A DNA stretch of 64,000 nt from Odontesthes bonariensis (taxonomy: Eukaryota > Chordata > Actinopteri > Atheriniformes > Atherinopsidae): contig NC_134528.1 in assembly GCF_027942865.1 (NCBI RefSeq), forward strand, positions 23,646,586-23,710,585. Reading direction: 5' to 3'. Each line of letters opens with the position of its first letter. Positions within the stretch are counted from its first letter, which is position 1. This document shows positions 21,025 to 32,030 of the stretch, piece after piece. Under the pieces are notes generated by a model. The model saw only the letters and a list, made by a program, of their open reading frames with translations, was not told where the DNA came from and did not search any database. Made by a program: the position numbers and the translations under genes.

Positions 21025-21691
21025 TTAACCCATTGGCGCCTAAAGCACCTGCAAAAAAAGCTGCTCAATGCCTAAGCCAGTTTTTAGAAAAGGTCCCCAA
21101 TGCCTGAGGTTTTTTTTAACTAAAAATAATTAATTGAAAACACTTAAGAACAATTCAATAGTCTCAGCCTCTGAAACACATAAAGACATGAAATAAGTTG
21201 CATTTTAAAGGTTAAATTCTCTGCTTTTATTCCGTCATGTTCATTCAGCATTAACACCAACACATTTTCATTAAAAAAAAATGAAAAAGATGAGTCAATA
21301 CACACACAAACACACACACAGACACACACATGATTCAGGATAATACCCAATGCTGCTATTTATTATACTACTATTACTATACTATAACTAATCATCATTA
21401 TTATTATTAGTATTAGTAGTAAATGTAGGCACCACTTCAGCTACATTTCTGGCCATGATAGAGACGTCATTGCAAAATTATAATATCAGCAATAATAATG
21501 AATGATAAAAAAAAACCTGCAATATATCTTGCATTGTGCAGTTATACTGTATACTTCAGTGACACGACTTCTAAAACATCATAGTTATACTGCAGTAATT
21601 CGCACCGGGCTCTCTCTTTTTTTTTTACATAAGGGCAACGCCACTCAAATAAGAATGAGAAGTCGTCAGAATGAAGCGCAAGAATAAATAA

Positions 21692-22126
21692 TTACCTCAT
21701 GTCAAAACGATCTCGTGCCATCACTCGGGCGACATTGGTCTGATACAGCCACTTGCTCTGCCTCCAGTAATCCCGGCGAGTTAGTAGTTTGATTATTCCA
21801 AAAGTTAGGCAGATACCTATGAAAGATTTCATCTCCTGCTTTGACACGGGGCTCCACTTCGAGTTGAATGGTGTGTGGCCGCGCGCCTGATCCGCATATA
21901 AATTTGTCTGTGTCACCAACATATCCCAAACTTCATCAGTGAAAATATGCGAGAACACATCTAAAGGACTTGCATCTTCAGATATTGGCACCTTCAGCCC
22001 CGGTGTACGAGTAAACTTTTGTTGACGTCGGGGGCGAAATCCAGCGGACTGCCAGTCTACTTGAAAGCCAAAAAATTCCTCGTCCTCGTCCTCATCCTCT
22101 CCAAACAAATACCAATCATTGTGCAT
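21692..22126 (-). pseudogene. piggyBac transposase N-terminal fragment
   Basis: From an ATG at 22126 the frame has an acidic N-terminus (EDEDEDEEFFGF), then the conserved start of the piggyBac (DDE_Tnp_1_7) domain. That includes SPLDVFSHIFTDEVWDMLVT, NLYADQA, WSPVSKQEMKSFIGICLTFG and the YWRQSKWLYQTNVA block. About 144 residues remain, against roughly 550-600 in full transposases. The catalytic aspartate region is missing, so it cannot transpose DNA by itself. Some frame continues upstream of 22126 through the subterminal repeats, but that part does not look like transposase. Confidence 0.85.
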
Positions 22127-22153
22127 TACATGCGCCTTGAAAATAATGATAAA

Positions 22154-22256
22154 TGAACAATGTTGCGCTACGCAACAACCGGCGTTAGGGACCATGTTGC
22201 GCAACGCAACAACCGGCGTTAGGCACAATGTTGCGCTACGCAACATCCGGCGTCGA
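22154..22256. repeat. Subterminal repeats of the piggyBac element
   Basis: Three units of about 38 bp: AATGTTGCGCTACGCAACA followed by ACCGGCGTTAGG, with small changes. Each unit is itself partly palindromic (TTGCGCTACGCAA). They lie just inside the right terminal repeat and are plausible transposase-binding sites. Confidence 0.8.
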
Positions 22257-22264
22257 TGGGTTAA

Positions 22265-25200
22265 CCAAACCAAACAACTGAGATCTCTCCCTAAGCAGTA
22301 CCATGGCACAGGTGGTCAAATCGGTAAGCAAACTCTGGATGTACTTGTGTGTTCATGTCATATGGGTGAAGAGTGAAGATCCAGACCTGGTTAGGTTTCC
22401 AGCATAATTGGCCATGATGATGTATTCCAGTAAGCGGTGAACTGGCTTTGTAACACTGAAAATCCAGCACTGTACTCTGAAGTTACTTCGCTAAGACACT
22501 AATCCTGCTCCATCAAACACGCCCCAGGTCAATTCAGAATGACCATATAACCTAACACCGACGTCTTTGGACAGTAGAAGGAAAGCAGAGCACGAGGAGG
22601 AAACCCACACAGCGACAACATGCAGATCTGAATGCAGACTCAAACTGGGAGTCCTCTTGCTGTGTGGGGTCATCAACACCATCTGAGGCAAGACCAAATT
22701 ACAAGATGTAATGGGGTTTTAAAAGGTTGAGCTCATTTTGTGTTTACAGTGAGCCCAGACTGGACATGCTTGTCCTAAATAAGTTCTACTGGCATGGAAA
22801 CACCTCATCTGGGATTATTCTGCCATGCTGATATTGCAAAGAAATGATACTCTCATCTTAAGTTTTCCAGCTCTGCCCTGCAATACTAGAGCACTACTGT
22901 TTTTGTTTCCTTCTGCGAGGATAATCACCAGCTGGATGCAGACATTTAAGCCTGCATGATATCAAATGTTACAATTAAGTGTATTTTCAAGTTTTTACAA
23001 GTCAGGCGGGGACGGCAGTTTCAACCAACTCATGGAGTTGATGTGAGCTTCCAACAGCTGTTAAAATCTGAAGGCTAGCTCTAATTTCAGCAGGCAAACA
23101 TCATGGTTGCCAGAAATGAGACTTCTGTTGATTCTTGTAATAAAAATTATTAAAAAGTTTGCAATAAATCTAACCCCGCTGTCTCTGCATAGTGTCATTT
23201 TGAGAGGCTTGTTATTAGTCAGCATTAATGAAGGGAAACTGTTTCAAAACGTTTCCCTGTAAATAGCTGGTAATTGTTCCTGCTTTGCTGTCAGTTCTGT
23301 GGTAGTTTCATCAGTTTGCTCTTCCTTCAGTCAGGAACAATCTCCACACACACAACAGACCAAAAATACACCCCACTATTTCTACTATTTTAGTAGGACA
23401 CACAACACTGTTGTACACATACATGTGGATTTAAAGACGAGGCCCAGAATGGATGGCACATGGTGCTCACAGCTACATCTGCTGTTATTTTTGCACTGAT
23501 TTCACTTTGCCTTTTTTTAAAGGTGAAAAGCAGCTTTACAAGCAGCCTATTAAATACCCAGAAGTGAGGTAGTGCACAGCAGTAGGATGCCACATTACGA
23601 GATTGGAGTAGATCTTTTACCATCTGCCTCTACTTATCGAAAAACAGAGACTTGAAGCTGTAACATACTTTCACATAGTCTCTGAGAATTACTTCCTGTG
23701 AGAAATTATGGCTAACAGGATTTGTCATATATGTATTTGTCCTCATAAGTTGAACCAAACAGCTCACAACCACAGTCCGCTTTTGTGTTTTGTGTGTTGA
23801 TTTCTCTGTGTATGTGTTTTGGTTTCTCTAACCCTGTTATCTCATACGGTTGGCTTTACATGAGCGAATGTCCTTCAAACTATTGACTGAAACACTCCTG
23901 GAAAACAGTGAGCCCCTTTGAAAAAGAGAAATTAGTTTTTTCCAAAGTAACCCAACAACAGAGTGAATTGTTACAACATTTTCCACATTTAGGAGCCATA
24001 GCGGATGCAAATGTGAACAGGCTGACATACTTAACTAAGATGATAATCATACCTGCTAAACATTAGCATGCTCATTAGAAGCTTGTTAGCATAGTAACGC
24101 TATAAAGTCACTTTTGCAGCCATTCAGACTCTAGAAAAACACCACTGTCACAAATGTCTGATATGTGACCCAGAAAACCCAGAATTTCAAAGCACAGTCT
24201 ATCCTTTAAGAAGTTGAGGGCTAGTTGGAAAGCAAAAAAGACATCAATTATTTTTACTGCAGCTGCCTCACAAACAGGGTCTGTATTTCTTCAAAATAAG
24301 TAGATTTTCCTAACATGTTGTGGTATATATGTTAATAAAAATGGATTGTTGATTTTATATATATATAATTTATTATGTTCATAGTTAATGTAAATCTATT
24401 GATGAAACATACATTAAATGTTTTGATACATATATCTAAATTATTTGAGGTTGTCCCTTTAAATCTTTGAACGCTTTTGAATTAAGGAGTTGATTGAAAG
24501 CACAGAACTTCCATACAAGTCATTAGATAAGCTCAAAGTCGTTCAAAGAAATGTATTCATTCGCATCATTAACTCTATAAATGTTAAATTTCTTTTTTGT
24601 AGCCCTCTCAACATATCTCGTTCTCAACTTGTCATATGCTACTGATTTGTTAAGATGAAATGACAACTGGAAAATATTGTTTTATGTTTCCGGCTCATTA
24701 ACAAGTAACACATACCACAAAAGGAGCTCATGAAGCTCCCAAGTAAGAGACTCATGTCCAAGACCAAAGTTGAGACTGGTGTTTTTCACTTTTCTCTTTG
24801 GGCCCGACTGGTCTTGACAAAAGTGATCAGAAAGAAGGCGGGGTCAAGCAGCAAGGGCGGCACTGGATCCTCAGCCAGGGTTGGGATTCAGTGCCCTAAC
24901 CCTCAGCCCTTTGCTTTTCCAGTTGTAACTAGTCAGAATACTCTCTTTACATACGTCGATTGTCCTCTCCATAATGTCAGAGAATGTTTGGAATGCAACA
25001 AAAATCTGCATGAAATTCTTGAAGTCTTTCTGCAGTCATTGCTTCGGATTATATATTCCTAATAATTCTATTGAAACTGCACACATCATCTGTTCTACCC
25101 ACGTCCCTGTGCTGGCCTTTGATCGGTCTCAACAAACTTTTGTGAGTACTTTCATTAATCATCTCAGTTTAATTAAACCGGAAGGAACGTTGATAATTGA

Positions 25201-26938
25201 GGAAGAATTTCTGCCTTTAATTTCACGTGGAGGTGCTGCAAAAAATAGAAAATGAACTCGGCAAACCAGGTCTCTTTGATATATGGCCTGAGGTGTTCCC
25301 TCAGGCCATATATGTGAAGATCATTTAGCGAAGATCAGCCACTGCAGTTTCTTAACAGACTTCAAATTCCCAGGTGCCATTTAGCTTTGGGCTGCCCAGA
25401 GGAAATGTGCTGTCACTCTGGTATGACCTGTGCTGCTGGCATATCCATCAGACCCACAGAGCTGCTCCGCAAATGTCAGCTTTTAGAAACCTGGAAGCAT
25501 TTGTGGATGAAGGTCAAATATGTCTATATTTAAGAGTACCTGATACATTTCAAATTCACGTCATGTGCATGAATATGTGGCTCAAACTGCAGTTTGTTCC
25601 TTCGGCAATGAGCGATGAGGATTAGGTTTCCTGCTGCTGCTGCTGAAAGAAAACATTCTAACTCAAATGCTCCCCAAGGAATCCAGAACCACACATGAGC
25701 TAAAACATTTAGTGTTGCTCATTGCACAGCAACTTTTTTTTTTTCATCTTGCAGTCTAGTGCCCATTTGTGTATTTGTCGGGCTTTTGTCTGGGTGCAGT
25801 TTTCTGTCATTTTCCCTCAATGCTTATCTGGTTTTTGTGATTCAACCTCAAATTCACATTTAGCAGGAAGTCAGGGTTCACACATTAATAAGATACAGAA
25901 GGGAGATTTCTAAAAGCAAATGGGAAAACGTAAATCTCTACAGCCAGATGTCATGGTAAAAAGAACTCGGGTAGAACAGAGTACTGTGATTGGTTTATGT
26001 TTGTTAAAGGCATTCAAGTTAGAACTAAAGGAAAGAAAATGAATATTTTCACTTCAAGGTATCTGTTTTAGAGAGAAAAATTGGACACAAGCAAGAATGG
26101 CAAATGATAGAAAGACTGATATTTAAACATACATTTATGTAGGACCATAACCCCCAACCACAGATAAATAAATCTCTTTGGAATGTGTGTGACCACATGA
26201 TAAAATACACCAGTCGATGACAGCACCATGCTGTTCTTCCCATCAATCCTGCCCGTGCTGCCTTGAAAAAACCTCACTGACCCGCCATGACGGCCGCTTA
26301 CAGCGAAGAGAAAGACGCATTTCACTGCTGCTGTTCTGTGGCAGTTTATCATCTCGAGAGCTCGTTGGATGGGACTGATAATACGGGTCTGATTTAAGAG
26401 AGGTCTGATTTGCAGGTTGTTAGAGGAGCAGAACTGTTTCAACAGGTTTTGTTGCCTTCAGCAGCAGATGTCTTTGAGCAAAGTCCACAGGCTGCACACT
26501 GTAGCCCCTAACTTTTACAGACTTTTACAGTCTAAGCACTTTTCCAGCACTTCAGCATGTGAGAATACTACATAGAGGTTCCTGTAGTTGAGTTTAGTCT
26601 GGTTTGATGGCTTGGTAATGAATGATGGAGAGACACTAGTGTGTCTCTTGGCCAATTGTATTAATGCAGGGCATTAGCAATATCATTTCAATTGTTGCCT
26701 GAATAATTAATTCTATGAGTATATATTGCCTGTTGTATTGTATGGGCATGTTGAGGTTTCATTAAAATGAAGAGATTTTACAGCTATCTCTTATTTCTCT
26801 GCAGCCTGGTGCCTGAGTAGATACACTGATGCACATTTTTTAAACCACTGATTCACATTTAAAACAATTGCAAAGTATAAGAAATTAGTTTTCTAAACAA
26901 AGAGCATTCTCTGCTCTGAGACATATAGGTACAGGTCC
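22265..26938. other. Intergenic DNA with old repeat traces
   Basis: No gene recognised. About 22505-22690 resembles an old copy of the RTE-like tail repeat (TTTGGACAGTAGAAGGAAAG, AAACCCACACAGCGAC). About 24040-24120 has the TTAGCATGCT-type motifs of a dispersed fish repeat. A perfect 15-bp hairpin lies at 25279-25313. Confidence 0.4.
25279..25313. repeat. Perfect 15-bp hairpin with 5-nt loop
   Basis: Arms ATATATGGCCTGAGG and CCTCAGGCCATATAT flank the loop TGTTC. No transposon, terminator or coding context explains it. Confidence 0.8.
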
Positions 26939-27137
26939 ACCAATAATAGTTTGGTGAAAGTTGGCGTCCTTTGGACGATATTTAAATACATATATAGGGG
27001 CATCGGCCGATGCCCCCATTCACTCACTTAAATAGCGTCCGAAGGACGCCGACTTTCACCAAACTATTGTCGGTGAGTAGATGAACGTGTTTTATGCCAG
27101 AATAAAGGTCCAGGTTTAAACAAAAAGAACTTCCCCT
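26939..27137. mobile_element. Palindromic TTAA-type repeat, left end truncated
   Basis: Two long arms (about 26939-27000 and 27010-27075, containing AAAGTTGGCGTCC and GGACGCCGACTTT) fold around the centre CATCGGCCGATG. The right arm continues to the terminal block ending AACTTCCCCT next to TTAA (27138-27141). In reverse complement the end reads TTAAAGGGGAAGTTC, fitting the T2-type TTAAAGGRR signature. Related truncated copies lie at 11691-12085 and 31816-33400. Confidence 0.72.
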
Positions 27138-27948
27138 TTAATCCTTGTATGGTATTCGGGTCAAATGTCACACAGGTCACACATGCTACTATACCCCACA
27201 CATTTAAATCCTTCATATGGTCTTCGGTTCAGTTTGACCCGCATACACAGAAACACACAATGTTACATTAATAAAAGAGAATAAGACATGTTAATAAACA
27301 TGTGAGCAGGAAATGCTCCTGCAGAGTTAAATATGCAAGAGGAGTTTGTAGAGGCATACATTTTACTCTCCTTCCAATAAAGATGGAGAAACATAGCATT
27401 ACTTAAAGGACTCAGTTAATAACAAGGCAAGTTCCCAAAGTAAAGTAAGGCTTGAGGGCTATAATGGGGAAAAGACTTTATGTACTTTAACATCATAAAA
27501 TAAATACAACCTGTCATAGACTGATGAAAGATGTGGTAAACAAGTGGATGCAGTTATTTTGCCATACAACTACATCTGTAACTGGAAATCCCTCACAGGT
27601 TTTGTTGTGCAGGTAAAATGGGGTTGGATGCGAAGGATGAGCCCTGCGATTACTAGCTGTGAAGCTGATGTGGATCTAAAGCCCTAGGAATGAGGAAAAT
27701 TGACTTATTTTCTTTTTATTCACCAAATCAAATTATTTGGTTTCCTTCAAGGGAAGCTCATAGAGAACTAGCTGTGAGTCCACCGTATCAAAAAGGTAAA
27801 ACTCACATCAAGTGCAATGGATAAGTACAAAGTCACACGTACTGCTGGACCAAGAAAATTGTGTAAAGCGTAACAACCGTTTCAGAGTTGTTTACAGTTT
27901 GGAAAATAAACTCATTAAGACCCGATGCAACATATGGTTATATCAGTT

Positions 27949-29391
27949 CAGGGTTCTAGCTAGCGCAAACTTGCGTCACGGCCCGCTACACTATAATTTT
28001 GGACCGCTACGCTTATTTTCAATACAGCTTAACGGCATTTTGTCTGTATTTATTTGTACAGTAATGCCAGATCAATGCCATTTTCACCTTTCTGACAAAC
28101 TTGACACATTTTTCGCGATGGCAGCCAAGAAAGGTTGCGCTGCCTGTCAGTACAAGCGCAGACGAAACTGTAGCTCCAGGCAGAGCCCACTCCGCGTTCG
28201 CGGCTCCTAGAATCTCTGGTAAAGGCTGATTCTTACTCGGCGCAACCGCGCAACTGTTCTGGCTCGAGAACCATTAATGACGTCATCGAAAGCGCCAGCC
28301 CCTTCACAGTTCCTTCAGCTCATAAGCGCAGTTTGCGCCGAGTATGCGTCACATTTGCAGTTCTCTCCAGACCAGCGGGCGTCACTGTTGAGGAAACAAC
28401 GTACGTGTCGTACAGATGTTTGTAGAGGCGCACCCTCTCGGTCACCGCGGTCTCTGCAGTGTTCATTTTTTCTTTTTCTTGGTCAGCTGTTTCCGGTTGA
28501 GCCCGCGCGAAGTCAGAAAAAAAGTTGTGTGCGACCTTGCGACGCGAAAGGATTTTCTAGCTTGCGACGGAGGGGGACGTGGTGGAATTTTGGGTCACGT
28601 GACCGTTTGCGCCATTTGCGACCAGCTAGTAAGAGCGAGGTTGCGCCGAAGAAGAATCAGCCTTAAGAGTGCTCCGTAGCCATGGTTACTCACACAAGCA
28701 GAAGCGCACTCGTAAGGGGATTCGGCAGAAATCATGTTAGAATAGCTGTAGCCTATTTTAACCCATCCCTATTTGAAGTAAGCAAAAACGGTCAAGGTTG
28801 CTGTGCTTTTTCAAAGCTTCTTATACACATTATGTGATGAGCTGATCAGGTTATCATTTAAGCTGAACGTGCAGTTGACTTGGCGCTCGAGAAAAGAACA
28901 GAAAACAGTCCTCTCCACGAAAGATGATGGAATAAAACAACCACAAATGCTCTGTCTCTTTCTCTGTCCTACTTGTTGTCATACCTAGGCTTTACCCTAC
29001 TGTTTTTACCTCTGTCAAGGAGGTTTTGTTTTTGGTTGCGTTGGTTTGTCTGTCTGTCTGTTTGTTTGTCTGTCATCAGACAACTGAAAAGTGTGTAACT
29101 TTAATAAAAAATATTTTAAATCTCTATTCCTGGTTATATCTAAGTTTTAATGTCTTCTGACAAGGTCCGTTATGAAGGTAACACACTGCCAAAAGCAAAG
29201 ATGGGAACATCTCCCATTAAGACTTTATTGTTTTTAAAGTACAATTTCTCCCTTTGGGTACCCCTAGAATGGCCAATTTTTACCTTAAATTTCCAAAATT
29301 CCCCCCCTTCCGCACCATCCCCCCCGGGCTTGGTCGCTTCGCTCCCTCGCCTACACCACTACGCTATAATTTCATCCTAGCTAGAACCCTG
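27949..29391. mobile_element. hAT-like non-coding element nested in the piggyBac
   Basis: The ends CAGGGTTCTAGCTAG and CTAGCTAGAACCCTG are perfect 15-bp inverted repeats with hAT-style CAGGG termini. Sequences just inside also match in inverted orientation (TATAATTTTGGACCG versus CGCTATAATTTCATC). No clean 8-bp duplication is visible (TATCAGTT versus ATTATCAT), so the superfamily call is tentative. It is itself interrupted by a 441-bp element at 28223-28663. Confidence 0.6.
28223..28663 (+). mobile_element. Harbinger-like 441-bp element with TAA duplication
   Basis: Ends AGGCTGATTCTTACTCGGCG and (inverted) AGGCTGATTCTTCTTCGGCG are about 25-bp inverted repeats. They are flanked by TAA at 28220-28222 and 28664-28666, the 3-bp duplication expected for PIF/Harbinger. 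A frame from ATG at 28277 starts MTSSKAPAPSQFLQLISAV and is shared with the inverted copy at 53898-54470. It may be the remnant of a real transposon gene. Confidence 0.7.
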
Positions 29392-29555
29392 ATTATCATC
29401 ATCAAAGCACAGAGAAGCTGTTTGTTCTCACTTTCTTTTTTAGATGTTATTCCATAACATTGTTAAAAGCAGACATTTTCTCGCACTTTTTGCTTTACAG
29501 CTGCACATCAAGGGGGTGTGACAAAAGAGATAAAAACCTCTAAATCACCATCAGT

Positions 29556-30151
29556 ATGACCAAAGGATTTAGCTGCCAGAGGGCTATGGAACTCATATTT
29601 GAAGAGAGCACATAATGATGTGGAAGAGGAAGATGTCTCTGAAAATGAGGATAGTTAATATGTCAATTCTGAGTGTTCTGATTCTGAAAGTGAATTTGCA
29701 CCACAAGGAACACCACAGCCAGCCACTGGAAAAGCCTCACAGACATTTGTCTCAGAATGTACTAATTGAATGGTCTTCATCCCCATAGTGCGAGCCCCCC
29801 CCCCCACTCAGCGTGACTTATGTTCAGGATATGAAGTCATCCTTTGAGCTGCTGATTCCTGACTCAGTTCATATAATTATTCTGTATAGGACTAACCTTG
29901 AGGGGAGACGTGTTTTTGGTGACCAGTGGAAAGAGATAGACATTATGCATCTGCATGCCTACTTTGGCATCCTCATCCTTGCTTGTGTCTACAGGTCCAG
30001 AGGGGAGTCGACTGAAAGTCTGTGGGACGCTGAGACAGGGAGAGCAATTTTTAGAGCCACAATTTCTCTGAAGAGCTTTCGTGTATTCCATGTATTCTCC
30101 AAGATAAGCGTGATTTATGACACCCAAGTCTTGAGTATAGTGGCTTTTTAA
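29556..30151 (+). pseudogene. piggyBac transposase N-terminal remnant
   Basis: From ATG at 29556 (MTKGFSCQRAMELIFEES) an acidic N-terminal region with several stops and frame changes leads into a cleaner frame at about 29813-30110. That frame contains SFELLIPDSVHIIILYRTNLEGRRVFGDQWK, spread over neighbouring motifs, and LHAYFGILILACVYRSRGES and SLWDAETGRAIFRATISL. These are the beginning of the piggyBac DDE_Tnp_1_7 domain (PGBD4-like). The catalytic core is absent: the right terminal repeat of the element follows directly. This is a broken fragment on the + strand, oriented toward the right end of its element. Confidence 0.8.
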
Positions 30152-30321
30152 CATATATGTTATCTCAGTTGTTTGAAATTGAGATAAAGACAATATATGT
30201 TAATGGTTTATGCAGTAAAATTTTATGTTACAATTGTTTTTGAAGCCCCAAACATGTCCCGGGTCAATTTGACCCAAGGGACACTAGAGGGTCCCAAAAG
30301 TGAAGACCACACAAGGGTTAA

Positions 30322-31811
30322 CAGACTTTCAGCTGAGCTCATAATTAACTGAACCAAACTGCTGAGATGTGAAATCCCATCGCACACTGCAGGTATCGGA
30401 TATATTTTAGTCCTCTTCTGGCATTGGACTAAGTTATCAACATTTTTTAATTGTATAACTTACACTCTCATGGCAGGTATGTCCTCGACATACTCAGCGT
30501 GTCTTGCAGAGGATTCAGCAGAGATATCGCACCCAATGGAAACGCTAGCGGGTAAACAGCAAGCATGGTCCCAGTGGTGTATCATGCATTTTTAACCCAG
30601 CACTTTCTCGTAAAATTTAGCTTTTACAATAAGGTGAAAATGAAGCGTCTGTTGGTGGTGATCTTCAGCTCTGTGTAAACCATTTCTCTGTCCAAAACTC
30701 ATACCTCCACTGTGTGATGCTGGTTCTTCATAAAATTCATCCACTGTCTGTAGCACGTGCACATACAGTCCCCTAACAACCACGTTGTGAGATGTTTAAC
30801 TTGGCCCTTTAATCCATAAAGCCTCTGATTCTAACATCTGAAATGCTGCATTTCAACTTCCCTTTTCACAGAATGAATCCAGTTTTTCGTCATCTTAATG
30901 TTATATTATCATCATATTGTCAATTTAAGTTAGCAGCCCAAGTTCTGCAAGTTCTAGCATCCAGGGAAGATGCATTACTGTGAAGATGGCAGAACACTCA
31001 GCTACTTAGTTGCCAGATACACAGCTATTTTGCATAGATAGCTTGTTTGAAACTAATGCATTGCAGCAGGTTTTTTTTTCATAGCAGAATGCATCAGCAA
31101 TCTCTGATTTTAGACCTGCCCTTCAACTTCAGAACAGAACTTGAAGATACACTCCATTATTCTGTAAAACAGAGTTTTTAGTCTTTCAACATGTATTAAG
31201 CAACTATTTTCGAACACATCGCAGGTTTTTTGTGCAAATCTCAGAATTTGCTTTACCTTGAATAGGAAGAAGTGGGTAGGAGACTTGCAGCTGTAATTGC
31301 TGCAAAGGTTGGTTATTTTCTAAGTTAATATGAGGCTCCAGCTGTCAGAGAAAGGTAAACCAAGTTAGAATTCTGCAGTTGGACGCATTTTCATTCTTCC
31401 TGTCTCATTTCACAGCGGACCATTACAAAGTCTTGGTTTATAAGACTCAAACTTTGGGGGAATAGCCACTCGCTTTAATTTCCTCCTTTGTGGCTTCCAT
31501 TACAGTTAGAGAGGTCTCTGTTTGGCCAATATTTATGAGAGTAGGCCCTGTCACTTTTAACAGTTGATATTATTATTGCAATTATTTTAGACATTAGTGA
31601 TCATGTCTGCATAATGCTCTTAATTGTCTCCATTGATTTGTACGAAAACATTTGTATGAAACGAGCACAAAACACATATTTCCTCATTGTTCTCTACCAT
31701 TTGATATAGTTTAGAATTTGATTAATTCAGAGAATGTAATTACCCATTTGGGATCACTTAAGTATAATTTCATTTAATCCAGTTGACTGACCGACAGAGA
31801 GTTTATGTCCT
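30322..31811. other. Intergenic DNA with a candidate conserved block
   Basis: No gene recognised. The part at about 31440-31780 is repeat-free and rich in homeodomain-like ATTA/TAATT and CCAAT-like motifs (TTTGGCCAATATTTATGAGA, TGCAATTATTTTAGACATTA). It resembles vertebrate conserved non-coding elements in texture. Confidence 0.35.
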
Positions 31812-32030
31812 TTAAAGAGGAAGTTGTTTTTTTTAAGCCTGGACCTTATTTCTGGCATAAAATACGTTCATCCACTCACCGATAAGTTTGGTTAAAGTCG
31901 GCGTCCTTCGGAAGATATTTAGATCACTCGAGATCTGTGTATATCCCTATAACGGGAGAGAACAGGGCATAGACAATACAGACTAATAAGGAATTATGTG
32001 TCTTTATTTCACCAAAACTTTAAGACTAAT

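Larger units (their letters stand above)
21029..22260 (-). mobile_element. piggyBac element, internally deleted
   Basis: TTAA lies on both sides (21025-21028, 22261-22264). The left end CCCATTGGCGCC pairs with the right end GGCGTCGATGGG as imperfect terminal inverted repeats. The element is 1,232 bp and encodes only the N-terminal part of a transposase on the minus strand. A CA/AC-rich microsatellite lies at about 21299-21330 and a TTA-rich stretch at about 21360-21420. Confidence 0.88.
27142..30317 (+). mobile_element. piggyBac element containing two nested transposons
   Basis: TTAA lies at 27138-27141 and 30318-30321. The left end TCCTTGTATGGTATTCGGG and the right end (reverse complement CCCTTGTGTGGTCTTCAC) are imperfect terminal repeats of the piggyBac type. 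Both are followed by GGGTCAA...GACCC motifs. A second TIR-like motif (TCCTTCATATGGTCTTCGG) lies at about 27212. The element holds a decayed transposase 5' part near its right end and is interrupted by a hAT-like element (27949-29391). Confidence 0.8.

Noticed and set aside
28416..28679. Frames after the first 40 residues of the Harbinger-like copy
   Set aside because: The two copies diverge in frame and content after that point, so only the shared start is credible.
27941..29399. 8-bp target duplication for the hAT-like element
   Set aside because: The flanks TATCAGTT and ATTATCAT do not match, so only the inverted ends support the call.
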